DNA of 64,000 nt from Promerops cafer (lineage: Eukaryota > Chordata > Aves > Passeriformes > Nectariniidae): the NCBI GenBank assembly GCA_013398275.1, contig VZSE01008498.1, positions 701,873-765,872 of the forward strand. The letters run 5' to 3'. Positions 46,016 through 57,245 of the stretch are shown here, in pieces (positions within the stretch are counted from its first letter, which is position 1; every line of letters begins with the position of its first letter). Both the position numbers and the translations under genes were made by a program. A model generated the notes under the pieces. The model was not told the DNA's origin, did no database searches, and worked only from the letters and a program-made list of their open reading frames with translations.

Positions 46016-48866
46016 CTTCTGCAGACACTTCCTCAGTGTTGGGGCTGAAGTGTCAGTGATGTCAGGTCACAGAAACACTGCTCCTGCTGCTCACATGGGG
46101 ATTAGATGAGCAAAAGGGGTGGTAGCCAAAGTACGTGAGTGAGTCTGTGTTGAATTGTACAGGACTTATCAACTGGAAAATTAAAAGTCTTGGTATTAGA
46201 TTTATGTCCTGTCTAAATTTTTTAGCTAATTAAAGGTATGGCCTATTTTCGTCTGCCTCCAGAAGCACCAAATGGCTTATGGAAAGCAAGCATTTTTGTT
46301 GAAGAGAATCAGTAGCTTGACTTCAATTTGATGAAAGGAGGAAACCTCATCTTTCCAGAAGTGTCTGGATTCAAGTACCAGCAGTTATTATTTTTAACTT
46401 GCTTAGTGCCTGTCTTATTGATGGGCTGCTCCTGAATATGCTGTCTGCTAACCCATGTGCTGCAAATTGTAATTCTCCTTGGTGGCAGCAGTTCTGAGCA
46501 GATGGGCTTTGTGTTTTCTTTCACTGGATCCTTTCCCTGACAGCCTTTATTTCAGTTTTGTTGGATCAAAGATGAAACACTGTTTTTGTCATTCTAGGCA
46601 TATAAAAAGCTTAGGTCTTTCAAAAAATAGTATTTAAATTATTCGCAAAAAGTCACTATGAGAATGCACTGAAAGACTCCAGAGTAGGCCTTGTATTTCC
46701 ATCTCAGTCTCTGAAGCAACAACTCTCGGCACTTCTGGGTCCAGGGAAGCATTTCTTATGTGTTGCCAAAGAGCATATTCCCAATTTGACATGGATATCT
46801 TTAAAATCCTTTTTTACTGAGTAGTCATAGCATAGACAGCCTTGATCAGTGAGTGCAGAGATCCTGTCAGCACTCACATACATGTATAAGGAAGTCAGAT
46901 AAAGCCCAGCCTTAAGAGCTGAACATTTGCAGCCACAGACAGACAGATGTTTATCTGAGGAGAAGTTTATACTGGCTTCTGTTTGAGAACTAGAAAGACA
47001 GTTTTCACCTTCAAGCAAAATCAGGAATTAGATGCAATCAATAGATTCTGTAAAAAAATTCCTAGCCTTAGATGGTCCCCTGAAAGGCTGAATCATGAAG
47101 ACCCTGGCATATTTTTAACAGAAGGGAATCTATTTCTGGAGCTCTTTGTGGGGCACAGGCTTTATTGAGGTGGGGTGGGGGATGGGGGTAAGCTCCATTT
47201 CTGTAGCTCAGCATACAGCTCTGATAACAGGTCCTGCATCTCAGGCTGGTTTAGTTCATCCAGAATAAAGCACTTGCCTATGCCCCACACGCTGCCAGCT
47301 GGTGTCTGAAGCACTCTGTAAAAACTGGGACATTTCAGAGAGCCTTATGTTACACTGGCAGGCGGCTGAACTGTACAATACAGAAACTCCAGCAGGGCTG
47401 GAAATGTTGTAGGACTGTTTTCATTCCTGGCTCAGCACCTAGGATTCATGGGGAGGGGGTTGAGAGTCGAGGATGAGATTGGAGGGCCTAATGCAAGTAG
47501 CTCATGAGTATTACAAGCTGATGGAAGGTTCACCCCAGGGGTGCCAGGAGCAGATTTTTGTCCTCTACTTCAGAAAGAGAAGAAAACAACTGTGGTCCAG
47601 GAAGTCTCGTGCAACCACTCATGGGAGCAGAAAGACAGCAAACCTGGCTAGAAAACTGATCACCATGACCATGCAAGCCTGTTAGAAACACATCTGATAT
47701 GTGTTTCTCTTGGGCTTGGCTTCCTCTGCATCACTTCTGCCCTAAATGAGCCAAGTGGCAGTGTGTTAAACAGGTGTATGCAATGGGTTTGCTTGCTCAG
47801 GTGCTGTTTCTGGAGGACAGACCCTTGTGGTCAGGGCAGCCCTGGGCAGGGGTAAAGATGAGGCTGGGGTTACAGGGGTGCAGGGGGAAGGGCACATCTC
47901 CAGACTGACCAGAAACAATGGTGAGGTGCCCTTTGGGAGGCCCTGCAGTATCTGCTGCAAGTCTTGCTCTGAGACACTAACACAGAGGGGAGTTTTTGTG
48001 AGAGAAAGACCAGCACCCTGATCCAAAACTGGAGGCAGAGGGAGGTGACCCTGCAGCCCCTTTGGGCATCTGAAGGTGCTGGGGAGGAGGAGTGGTTGGG
48101 AGGGGCTGCCGGCAGCCTGGGCTTGAAGCTGTGCATGAGTGAACAAAGAGCAAGGTGAATTGCTTTTTGTTTCTTCTTCCACAGAAAATCCTTGCTGCAG
48201 CAGAGGAAAAAGAGAAGTGTTTTCAGCTGTGAGTGCTCCCCCCTGTGACACAGGAGAGGGTCAGCCTGGGAAGAAATGCCAGGGATCTTTGCTCTCCCTG
48301 GTTTCACATGGCAACGTCTTTGTGAGAGAGACATTTCAGCAGTGAGGGTTTAATCATGCCAAACTTGATCAGGTGACTGTCTAATCTTTTTAAGAGTTTA
48401 GCTACCTAAATGAAACTGTCTGAAGAGATTGTTTTATCACCATTATAGCTGAGCAAATAATTCACAATAGATAATTTATGAGCTGCCTTTTGCCTTTGCC
48501 TCTTCATGAAGTGATTAGACGGTGCTTAAAGCATTCATTAGTCAAGAATTTTAAATCTATTTCCTGGGCTTGGTCCTCTCACGAGCCTCACAATTTGGCT
48601 GTATTTCAATGAACTACTGTCTGTCTCTAGCTTTCTGCCCATGAGCAATGCCATTCAGCGTCCAGAGGTCAAAAATAGGTGAGAGCAGCCAGTAGGTCAA
48701 GTCATGGAGAGGAAATGGGGTCCAGACAACCAGGCTGGGGCACCATGGGCTCAGGCCAACCGAGTCTTGTGGGTCATGATGGGAAATGTAACCCAGCAGG
48801 ACACAGGTGCCTGAAAGGAAAAAAATAACCAAGCACCAAAATCCTGCAACGAGGTGCATCATTTAT

Positions 48867-48935
48867 ATTGACCCAGGCTGAGACTCGAATTTTTGCCAGG
48901 TGCATTGACCCAGGCTGAGACTCGAATTTTTGCCA
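48867..48935. repeat. 37-bp tandem duplication
   Basis: ATTGACCCAGGCTGAGACTC followed by GAATTTTTGCCA occurs at 48867 and again at 48904, identical over about 32 bases. A C9 run follows the second copy. It appears as a short recent duplication. Confidence 0.92.
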
Positions 48936-49128
48936 TCCCCCCCCCAGCAAGAGCCTTCTCAACATGCACATGGTACGCACTGACTCGCAGGAATGTTTGC
49001 CAAGTAATAAGCAGCATGAAGGCAGCCAAACTGCATTCAGGAACAGGCAGTCTGGAACTGAATTCACTCCATCTTCTTTGTGGCCAGAGGGAAAAATTGC
49101 CACGGGCAGCATTTTATTGAAAAACATA

Positions 49129-49130
<2 letters not shown>

Positions 49131-49180
<50 letters not shown>

Positions 49181-49208
49181 GAAAAAAAAAGTGAGAGAGA
49201 GAGAAAGA
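49131..49208. repeat. A40 homopolymer followed by A/G and (GA)n tract
   Basis: Forty adenines (49131-49170), then GAGAAAAAAAG and A9, then GTGAGAGAGAGAG. AATAAA overlaps the start of the run. It could be the tail of a retrocopied transcript, but no identifiable source gene precedes it. Confidence 0.9.
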
Positions 49209-50904
49209 ACTAAGGATTGGGAAATAAATTAATCAATGTTCCTCTGGAAGCAAAGGAAGCCCTTGGGCCCCAGTACAGCTGGCTTGAGCATAGGACAATA
49301 TTGCAGGTGCTCTACATGTGGCCCAGTTTGTTTCCAGGTGCATTCAGAATGATGATGTCTTAATGCTTTTCTATTTCTTTCTTTTCTCCTCAGGAGCTAG
49401 GTCATGATTTTTCCTTCTTTTATCATTCATGTCTATTCCAGTAGCAATTTGGAATATCCTAGAAGGGGGTGAAATCCCCACTGTGCTGGAAATTATGGTG
49501 ACACAGAGGCAGGCTACACTGGGAAACTTCCTTATCCAGTACAGAGCACTGCAAGGTTCAGCAGTAAACCCAAGGACTGCTTTCTGCACTGCACAGCTGG
49601 AGCCTCCTTGCTGTGCACCCTGGTGACAAAATGCTGACCGACACGCTAATTAAGAGCTGCTCACAGTAGGATGTACAATACAATATTTAGGATAAGAAAG
49701 GTCGGCAAAAACCTTAACTGAAAAAAAAAAAATATTAGAAGTACATAGAGTACTTTATTTCAAGGATATCATGTACTTCAAGACTAAAAGATCTGTGGAA
49801 TTTTCCTGCTACATTTTTAAAAGGCATTTGCAACACTTGCTTGCTGTGTTATGCCAAAAGGACTCAGACTTTGAGCCAGCATAAACAGGATGTCGGGGCC
49901 TGAAGATCTTTGCCAACATGTGGACAGTGGTGGGGACTGAGGAGGGGTGGCCACTGCCACCAGTGCACTGGCACACACTAGGGCCAGCCACAGGGAGGCT
50001 TGGCTTGCCAAGGCTCAGCAGGGCACTGCTGGAAACCACAGAGGTGTAGGCAGTGAGCCTTTGCACGCCTGTCAGGAAGCTGAGAGCTGCTCTTGTACTT
50101 GGCAGAGGGTAGCTGGCTTGAAGGAAGAGCTGCTCACCTGTGGCTGTCTGCTTGAGGGGCACCCAGGCAAGGCCTCCTTCACAAAGCCCTCATTTTGCCA
50201 GTTTTAGACTAGATGTGGCCACTGTCCCTTGCACACCTGACACTGCCTGTGTGTGTTGCTCTGTTCAGAGCACTGGGTGCCCAGAGAGATTGTGAAATCA
50301 CTGACATGCTCAAAATTTCACAAGGCCTTGAGCAACCTGATTTAAGGTGCCTGTTTTGAACATGACCCTGGACCAGATGACAAACAGGCACAGAACAGAC
50401 TTGGATGCCCCTGCCAGCCTCAGTTATTCTGTGATCTTGCTTAACTCATGAACAAAGACATGTGGGAGCCTCTTTCAGGTACCCACACTTGAAGGTTCAG
50501 AAGAAGATATTCAGTGCAGCCAAGTATGAGGGCCAGCGGAGGTTTTGGCATGTAAATACAATCCATGAAAAAAATGGTGATGTCTGGAGCATCTCCAGAT
50601 GCCAGTATCAGGCGCTGGTGGATGGCACCCTGTGCAAAGGCTTAGATCCAACCCAAGTGACATTCGAGGCAATTTGAAGAGGGCAGAGGAAGATATCTTG
50701 CTCTTTGTTTATGTGGTGCCTGTGCTCTGCGTGTCTTCCACGGGAGGGATATCAGCTTAAAAAGGTGAAAGCTCTTTGTGGAGAGCAGTAGCTGTAAGGC
50801 ACAAGCACATTAATCACGCACTTCTCAGTGACACAGATTTAGTGGGCTGTCTTCTGGCTCACTGGAATATCAGCACCAAAATGACTGAGGTCTAACTGTG
50901 GCCT

Positions 50905-51030
50905 TATCATAGAACCATAGAATCCATTAGGTTGGAAAGACCTTTAAGATCAGAGTCCAACCGCTAACCCAAAACTGCCGAGTTTGTGACTAAACCATGT
51001 CCGTAAGAGTCACATCCACACTGACGCCTG
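50905..51030 (-). mobile_element. short CR1 LINE 3' fragment
   Basis: On the plus strand: ATCATAGAACCATAGAATCC, then TTAGGTTGGAAAGACCTTTA, then GAGTCCAACCGCTAACCCAA and GACTAAACCATGTCC. It ends about 300 bases beyond the TGFBR2 cleavage site. Confidence 0.9.
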
Positions 51031-51352
51031 AGCAATCCAGAAGTAGGAAAGCATCAGCTGTAAGCCCTTTCTCCCTCCCTTCCTTTGAGACTAGCAAAGG
51101 TAAAACAGTGCAGGGGCTAAGGAGCCAGCAAGTTTGGCCATCTGCTAGTGCTGTTCTGCTGAAGGGCAGGGTGGAAACTAGGGGAAGGAGCCATTAGCAA
51201 AGCAGGACACATGCACACTGGACACACTGAGAGTGACATTCAGGCCCCTGGTGGGAAGAAATGGACTTGAATCATTTCAGGATAGGGTTCATTTTAGGAA
51301 GAGCCCTCTCCCTATCCTGGATGCTCCAGAGATGAAGTTGAGTTGGTGTTAT

Positions 51353-51358
51353 TTTATT
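51353..51358 (-). other. TGFBR2: TGFBR2 poly(A) signal
   Basis: AATAAA on the minus strand within GCAAATAAAATAAC, preceded by AAATGTTTATTGAAG. The same order occurs at the end of the human TGFBR2 mRNA as I recall it. Cleavage is expected roughly 15-20 bases further on, near 51335. Confidence 0.8.
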
Positions 51359-53112
51359 TGCTTCAATAAACATTTGATTTATACAAAACAAAACAAGACA
51401 AAAACCCCCTCAAAACAGTTTACAAAGCAAGTTAAGTGTTTGAAACTTTTGATATACAAGAGTATATATTGCTCATGTTCCTATTTCATACATGATGTAC
51501 AGGTGAAGTATTCCTTAAAAGAATAAAAATTTTCCTTTACATGTAGTGTTAAAAAACCCCATAAAAACGTCAGTACTGTCAGGAACTACTGGTCACTATT
51601 CCTTGACCTTCTTTGTGGATGGAGGAAGAAAAATGGGCTGAGACCTTCTGGATGCACTCCCCACCCACATCTCCTACCTCTGCCAACGGCCCTGCGAGTT
51701 TGTAACATTCCATCCCTACAAAAATGCCATAGTATCCTCTAAGTTCCACTGTAGGTGTGGAGGTTTTGCCCCACTCTGTTTTAACATTTCTGAGCAGTTT
51801 GGTTAAAATGCAAAAAAACCCAAAAAAGCAGTTACAAAACCATTTCAAATAAAGTATTTGCCATCATAAATCTTAACTCCTATTTGAATAAGCATGATTT
51901 CTATTGACTTGCATGGCAACATTTTCAAGAGGAATATCGATGTTTATCTGTCAAAGGTGTTTAATAAATCACACCAGGTACATCTGTCCAGGATTGGTTT
52001 GTGCTGGTTGAATTTCTAACTTGCAAGGCCTGCTGACATGCCATGAGGAAGAGAAAAGTGGATAAATCACTGTAAAACACCTAAAGGCAAAATTTTTAGC
52101 ACTTCTTAAACACACTGCTGTCATGTATATAAGCCCGATGTGATGTCAACTGTCTCAAGCATTTTGGGGAACTGAAAGAATGTAAGCAAAGTCTGAAGGA
52201 TCCTGTTGAAAAAGTCTTTCTTTGTTTTGTTTTCTTTTTTTTTATTCTGTGAATTGCTGACTTGCTGAGGCAGCCCTAAATGCAAGCAATTCTGAGGGCA
52301 GGATATGCCATTAACCTATTGCTCTGGAGCTTTCCCTCACCTCCAAGGTCTTTTTGCAAAAATAAAGGCACCAGCTGTTGCCTCTTACTTTAGAAAGCAT
52401 GGAACAGAGTCACGCTGTGGTTTGTCTAGCAATTAGACACACTGTACAGGGAAAAAACAGTTTGTTCTTACAGCAACACAATCAAGGTAAAAGACGGGAA
52501 AGAAATAGTACTGCCCACACTCAGAATGCACAGCAAATATAAAACATCTGCTTGGATTGTTGCTGGCCCTGTCCTGTTCTGTATGGTTTGGGGGTGGGGA
52601 TGGGAGGAGGGGAAAATTCATCCTGCTGATATTTTGCAACCTGTTTGCAAGCAGCACAAATTCAAAGCAATAAACATAGAACATGAATGAACTCGATAAC
52701 AACACGCACATGTGGGAAGGACCAAACCTCCTTACATGCCTGTTCTGGAACACTTTGAGGACTCTGGGGTTAAGATGAGAGGGAAAAGGCATTCCTGAAC
52801 CTTCCACAACGTGCTGCAGACAGGACCATGCAAGCACAACTGCAAAGTCAACTTGGCCTGTCTGCTGTGAGACTGCTCCTGCAACTGTGAACAGCAGGAC
52901 CACAGCCAGGTGGTCACAGCACATGCTTTGAAAGTCATCTTCTTATTGCATATTATTCCTATTTTTTGGCAGAATGCTTAGTGCACAATTGCTGGTGTGG
53001 TGCTATACCAGTCTCCCCAGGCTCCTTCCCTAAGGGGTGGGATTTCTAATGCACTGGTAATTTCCTGGAAGCACTTTTTTTTAATGACTTTTCTTTTCCC
53101 AGGACATGGCTG

Positions 53113-53196
53113 TTTATAGATATATAGATAGATATATATATATATACATACACACACATTTTATAGATATATATGTATATATATATATATAAAATA
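53113..53196. repeat. AT-rich (TA/GATA/CA) microsatellite in TGFBR2 3' UTR
   Basis: Interrupted TA, GATA, CATA and CA units over about 84 bases. It sits in the TGFBR2 3' UTR just after a conserved GCCTGTATATA segment, where the human UTR also has a TA-rich repeat. Confidence 0.9.
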
Positions 53197-53517
53197 GTAA
53201 TTTCATAGTTATATACAGGCATTAATAAAGTGCATAATGTTATTGGCTATTTTCAAATCCTTTTCCTGAGGAAGTGCTACCATACATAGCTCCTCCTATG
53301 ACATGATGCTGGCTGCCAGTGCTAGGGTATGACTGCTGCTCCCCCAGCTTTTAACTCCCAGAACACATCTCCCTGTCCAGAGCTGGAGCCTAAAGGGAGT
53401 AGTGACAGCCTCAGTCCTCCAGGAAGCGAGTCAAGGCGCTGCTCAAGACTTCTTCCTTTGCCAAGGTGAACACGTCTAGGAGCGACTTCCCTCCATTCTG
53501 GAGCCCTCGGGCACGCG

Positions 53518-53697
53518 CTACTTCGCGGTGGTCACGGAGCCGTCTTCGGGAATCTTCTCCTCCGAGCAGCTCCTTCCCGAGAGCCTGTCGTGGTGCCTGA
53601 GCTCGCTGAAGCGCTCGGCCACGCACTGCGCCGTCAGCCGGGCCTCAGGGTCGTGGTCCCAGCACTCGATGAGGGTTTCACACACCATCTGGATGCC
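53518..53697 (-). CDS. TGFBR2: TGFBR2 last coding exon and stop
   Basis: 59 codons plus TAG (53518-53520), with a CAG acceptor at 53698-53700. It begins GIQMVCETLIECWDHDPEAR and ends RSCSEEKIPEDGSVTTAK. It encodes the end of the kinase C-lobe (subdomain XI and final helix) plus the Ser/Thr-rich tail of the TGF-beta type II receptor, which phosphorylates the type I receptor GS domain at the plasma membrane. It corresponds to human residues 509-567 with the same length. The arginines equivalent to human R528 (in DPEAR) and R537 (in VAERF), both sites of Loeys-Dietz mutations, are intact. Differences from human include ECWDHD preceded by LI rather than LT, and RHHD for EHLD. The exon is GC- and CpG-rich against an AT-rich background. 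Confidence 0.97.
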   Translation of the reverse strand, partial: GIQMVCETLIECWDHDPEARLTAQCVAERFSELRHHDRLSGRSCSEEKIPEDGSVTTAK

Positions 53698-56600
53698 CTG
53701 CAGGGAGCACAGAGAGAGCAGCAGTGAGACGGCCAGCCACCAACAAAGCCTCTCTCAGAGAGCGGCTTCAGTGCCCTCAGAATTATTTCACATGTGTCCT
53801 GGGGGTTCTTTTTGGGATCTGCTGCTTCTGTCATGGCGGCATGGTTTTTTTTTTGTTTTTTTGAAGAATATTTTCAGCACTTTAGTTAGCACTGTCATTT
53901 CTGGGCATGTGGTCTGGTATGTTATAACTAGAACAATGATGCTTTGGACTAGTGCTATAGAATCAAGCGGGGTTTTTTGTTTAATAAATATGATCAAAAT
54001 TCTTGTATAACATGACCTGCTCAACCCATGCCTTTGCATGCCTGAATTCTGCTTGGGTTTTTCAAACAAAATTCTGATTGCCAGCAATACTGGGCTGTAT
54101 ATCAGCTCTTTATGAAATCCTTGTAGACTACCTAAATCTATGTGCAAATATGGACCACAGTCCCACAAACACTTAAACACATCACTCACAGTTGTAACTG
54201 TTTAACCTTCATTTCAATTCCAATGCAAATGTTTACAGGAGCAAAAAACCAGCTGCATCTCTGTAGTGAATTTTATAAACATGAAGTATTTGCCAGGAAA
54301 CTGTGTTTTGCTTTATGACACTAAAAGCCCATTAAGTAGGATTTATCTTAAACTTATTAAAAAAAATAACATTTCACAACACTGCATTAATTGTGTAATT
54401 TACCTAATTGGTGATGTTGACTGATGTCAATACTAATAGCAGAATGTTACTGTCTGTATACAAATAACATTAGTTTTCTGCTGGCATTGAAATTACAAGC
54501 AGTAAATTAAATTAAATATTAAACATTAACTTGAAATCAATAGTGCAACAAATCTCATTAAGGGGGGTGTGGAGGTAATTGTAATATGTAAATCCATTCC
54601 AGAATTTTATCATGATGAATAATGAGTTCATTACAAAACACGACTGCAGAGGAAGGAAATGAATATGGAAGAGCCATTAAAGTAAGAACAACTTCTACGG
54701 AGTTCAAAGCAGATCCTCAGCTGCTGCAAACTGTCACAGCCCTGCGGAAACTGATGCATCACTGCATCTTAGCACAAAGTGAAAACACTGAAGGGATTCA
54801 GGCGAAGGGAATTAAATCCACCTTCATTAAATGTCCTCTGAGCATGTTATCAGTCATCCATTTCCTTCCTTAGACTCTTACCTGAACCCTGTTGGGGCCA
54901 GCTGAGCCCATTCTGGTGGCAGATTGACGTGTGGGTTTTATAAAGGGAAGAAACCTCTGAAGTCAAATGCAGGACATCTAGGTCCAAAATCCATGATTTT
55001 ACTTGCTTTATAAACCCAGAGGTGATGAAATCCACAGTGTATCCTACAACTCTACCCCAGTACCTCAAGCTGGAACTCTCCGCACACTCAGCCATGCTAT
55101 CAATGGCTTTTAGTGCTGGTAGTATCAGCTATCCAGGTGTCCCTCAAAATTCAGCTTTCTTCCCTCTTCAAAAGCCCCTCCTCAATAACCTTACTCTTCA
55201 CAGCTGAGTACATAAGGAGCAAGTCCCTGCAGTCCAGGAAGGGGCTGCACTCTGCCATAGTCATCAGCTGGAAGGTGTTCTTGGTTGGAAAGATGATTGA
55301 TTCTAGCCACTCACTTGGTCTTTTTTAAGTAGCTGTCAGACTGATTTTAACATCCCAAATGGAATTAAAAAGGGAGTGTTACATTGCTCCTGATGGAAAT
55401 AGTAGATTATATTCTTGGTTGCCTGGGCTTTTATAAACGTTTGTGATACTTTCCTTTTGTCATTGAAGACCACTCAGCATATTTTATTGAGAAGTGGAAT
55501 GACCAAGCCTCACTTCTCTAATAGGATTCACATTTTATCTCTACTGATAAAACTACTGAGAGCAAAGCTGAAGAAATGCATGTGTTTGGCTTGTTTCCAT
55601 TCAGTTTCATCTACTGAAAGATCTACTATTGCCTAGGAAATGCAACCATGGTGCTTGTGAATGGAGGAAGCTGACAAAATGCTTTGTGATATGCAAGGGA
55701 AATGGACTGCTAATGCACGACCTGAATAAAACCACACTGGCTTGCTGAAGACTAATTTCATATTTCCTTAAACCTGTCAACAGCTGTGATACAACTATGA
55801 CTGGTTTCCATGGTAAAGTACTGATATTTGCTTTCTCTGCTGAAGATCCTCTGTAGTAGGATGGTCTCCCTGGAAATGGGGTAAAACAAATTGAACAGTG
55901 CCCTGTTTGCAAAGCTACCAGTGGTGAATGGAGAAGGGGGTCATGCTGTTTTTGGTGTTGAATAATGCTGAAACCAGCCTGACTCAAAGTTAAACATCTT
56001 GATAGTGAGGTGAAGATATGGTAGACCTGGTAAACTGCCCAACAAAGGAACAAACAAGTGATACTATTAACAACTTATCTAAAGCTGCTAAGCTGACTGA
56101 GCTGGCCTGGAGACATCTACTGACAGTCAATCACTTTATACCATGAAAGACCAGTCCCACTTTTTAACAACAGCATCTTCTAACATAACCCTTCTTGGAA
56201 TGAGTGTAGGAATTCCTCCCCTTGAGGAGTCCAATGCCTCAAGGCTCCTCCCATGCCCTCAAGGTTACTCCTTGAGGCTGAGTGGAAGAGATTTGCTGAC
56301 AGTTGTTGGCATGGGTGGCTGATATCAATCTTTAGTAAATAATTGGTTTTGCTACCTTTAGTACGGTTGCTTTAATATGATTGCTTTAATATTGCTTCAT
56401 AGTGCATGCCATACAAGTAGTTATAGCTCCTATATTGTGAGTACATAACTGATTAAGATCTTTTTGTCGAGTCATTATCATAATAAATAATTTATATTTT
56501 TATATCTGGTTTGACATCCTTAATCGTGTGGGACAAAGCTGCATAATGGTTCAATTGCACCTATATAATCCTTAGAACGCAAACTGTTGACAAAATCTGG

Positions 56601-57117
56601 GGCTAAGACTGGATCCAGCCACACCTAGACACCTCTCTGAGAAGGAGTTTAGAAAGCAAGGGGATCCTGTCCGTACCTCATGACTCAACAGGAGGGCTTC
56701 TCTAATAAATTTTGTCTGAAGCTCCCATTCTGCCTACAACAGGGGCCCATGTATGAAGTTGTTTTCTTTGCCCTTTCAGAGCCTACACACAGTGCGCTCT
56801 GAGGGCCTAATTATTCTGTGTCTCTCTGGATGATTGTTGGATCTCAGGCTTCCAGTATTTCTGCTTTGATTGCTTTGATTACACTGGTGTGCAGCAGGAA
56901 TACCAGGGCTTTGGGGCAGGCACAGTGCAGAGAACTGTGGCGTCTGAACCATGTCAGCACTAGTGCCACTCTGTGATAGAGTTTCTCCATGTGTGACAGA
57001 CCTCTCCATGCAAAGAGAGGTGCAGCCTGTTGAGCAGGGCACTGAGGTAAGGCTCAGGCTTCAGGCAGTAGCTAAATGTCCAGAGCAGCTCCCACTGCTC
57101 ACGTGTGGTGCTCTTAC
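53698..57117 (-). other. TGFBR2: TGFBR2 last intron
   Basis: A 3.4-kb phase-0 intron bounded by GTAAG (57113-57117) and CAG (53698-53700). It contains no CR1 that I can recognise. An AT-rich block around 54330-54700 looks like conserved non-coding sequence, and a cluster of CCTTGAGG/CCTCAAGG motifs lies at 56220-56277. Minus frames at 53788-54189 and 55607-56053 have no family match. Confidence 0.85.
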
Positions 57118-57245
57118 CTGATGGTTAAGCCAGGAGCTGGGGATCTCGGGTCGCCCTCTGTCTCTCAGGACATTGTCCTTCATGCTTTCCACACAAGGGT
57201 GTTCTCGCACTTTGGAGCCGAATGGGGGCTCGTACTCTTTCACTT
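57118..57245 (-). CDS. TGFBR2: TGFBR2 penultimate coding exon
   Basis: A 128-nt exon, with a CAG acceptor at 57246-57248 and a CAG/GTAAGA donor at the 57118 end. It starts inside a Glu codon (phase 1), then reads VKEYEPPFGSKVREHPCVES and ends RGRPEIPSSWLNHQ, matching human residues 467-508 of the type II receptor kinase C-lobe (subdomains X-XI). Differences from human by eye are VKEY for VKDY and PSSW for PSFW. The residues flow directly into GIQMVCETL of the last exon. The preceding exon (activation-segment VGTARYMAPE region) is not in the window. Confidence 0.97.

Larger units (their letters stand above)
36931..51334. other. intergenic region between convergent GADL1 and TGFBR2
   Basis: About 14 kb with no recognisable gene. 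It contains CR1 copies at about 40.87, 45.77 and 50.9 kb, a CR1-like relic near 42.35 kb, the inverted LTR pair at 43511-44439, a T-rich tract at 43189-43232, a 37-bp tandem duplication at 48867-48935, an A40 run at 49131 and AT-rich stretches that look conserved (38.13-38.32 kb, 48.36-48.65 kb). The longest frames (47766-48251 minus, 47870-48334 minus) are low-complexity and overlap each other in different frames, which argues for chance. Confidence 0.7.
51335..53517 (-). other. TGFBR2: TGFBR2 3' UTR
   Basis: About 2.2 kb from the TGFBR2 stop to a poly(A) signal at 51353-51358; the human UTR is about 2.5 kb. From memory of the human transcript, two segments match well. One, about 53196-53290, reads AGCACTTCCTCAGGAAA... 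AATAGCCAATAACATT... CACTTTATTAATGCCTGTAT on the minus strand, followed by the AT microsatellite. The other is the distal 51345-51530 part (TTTTTATTCTTTTAAGGAA ... ATATCAAAAGTTTCAAACAC ... AAATGTTTATTGAAGCAAAT). The first 85 bases after the stop are GC-rich and stay open in another frame. The frame at 52433-52924 is not coding. Confidence 0.88.

Noticed and set aside
47766..48334. Overlapping minus-strand frames of 161 and 154 codons
   Set aside because: Two different frames are open over the same GC-rich low-complexity DNA, with no family resemblance. They reflect composition, not a gene.
50462..50677. 71-codon plus-strand frame (VQKKIFSAAKYEGQRRFWHV...)
   Set aside because: It looks protein-like, but I could not link it to any family and no splice or transcript context supports it.
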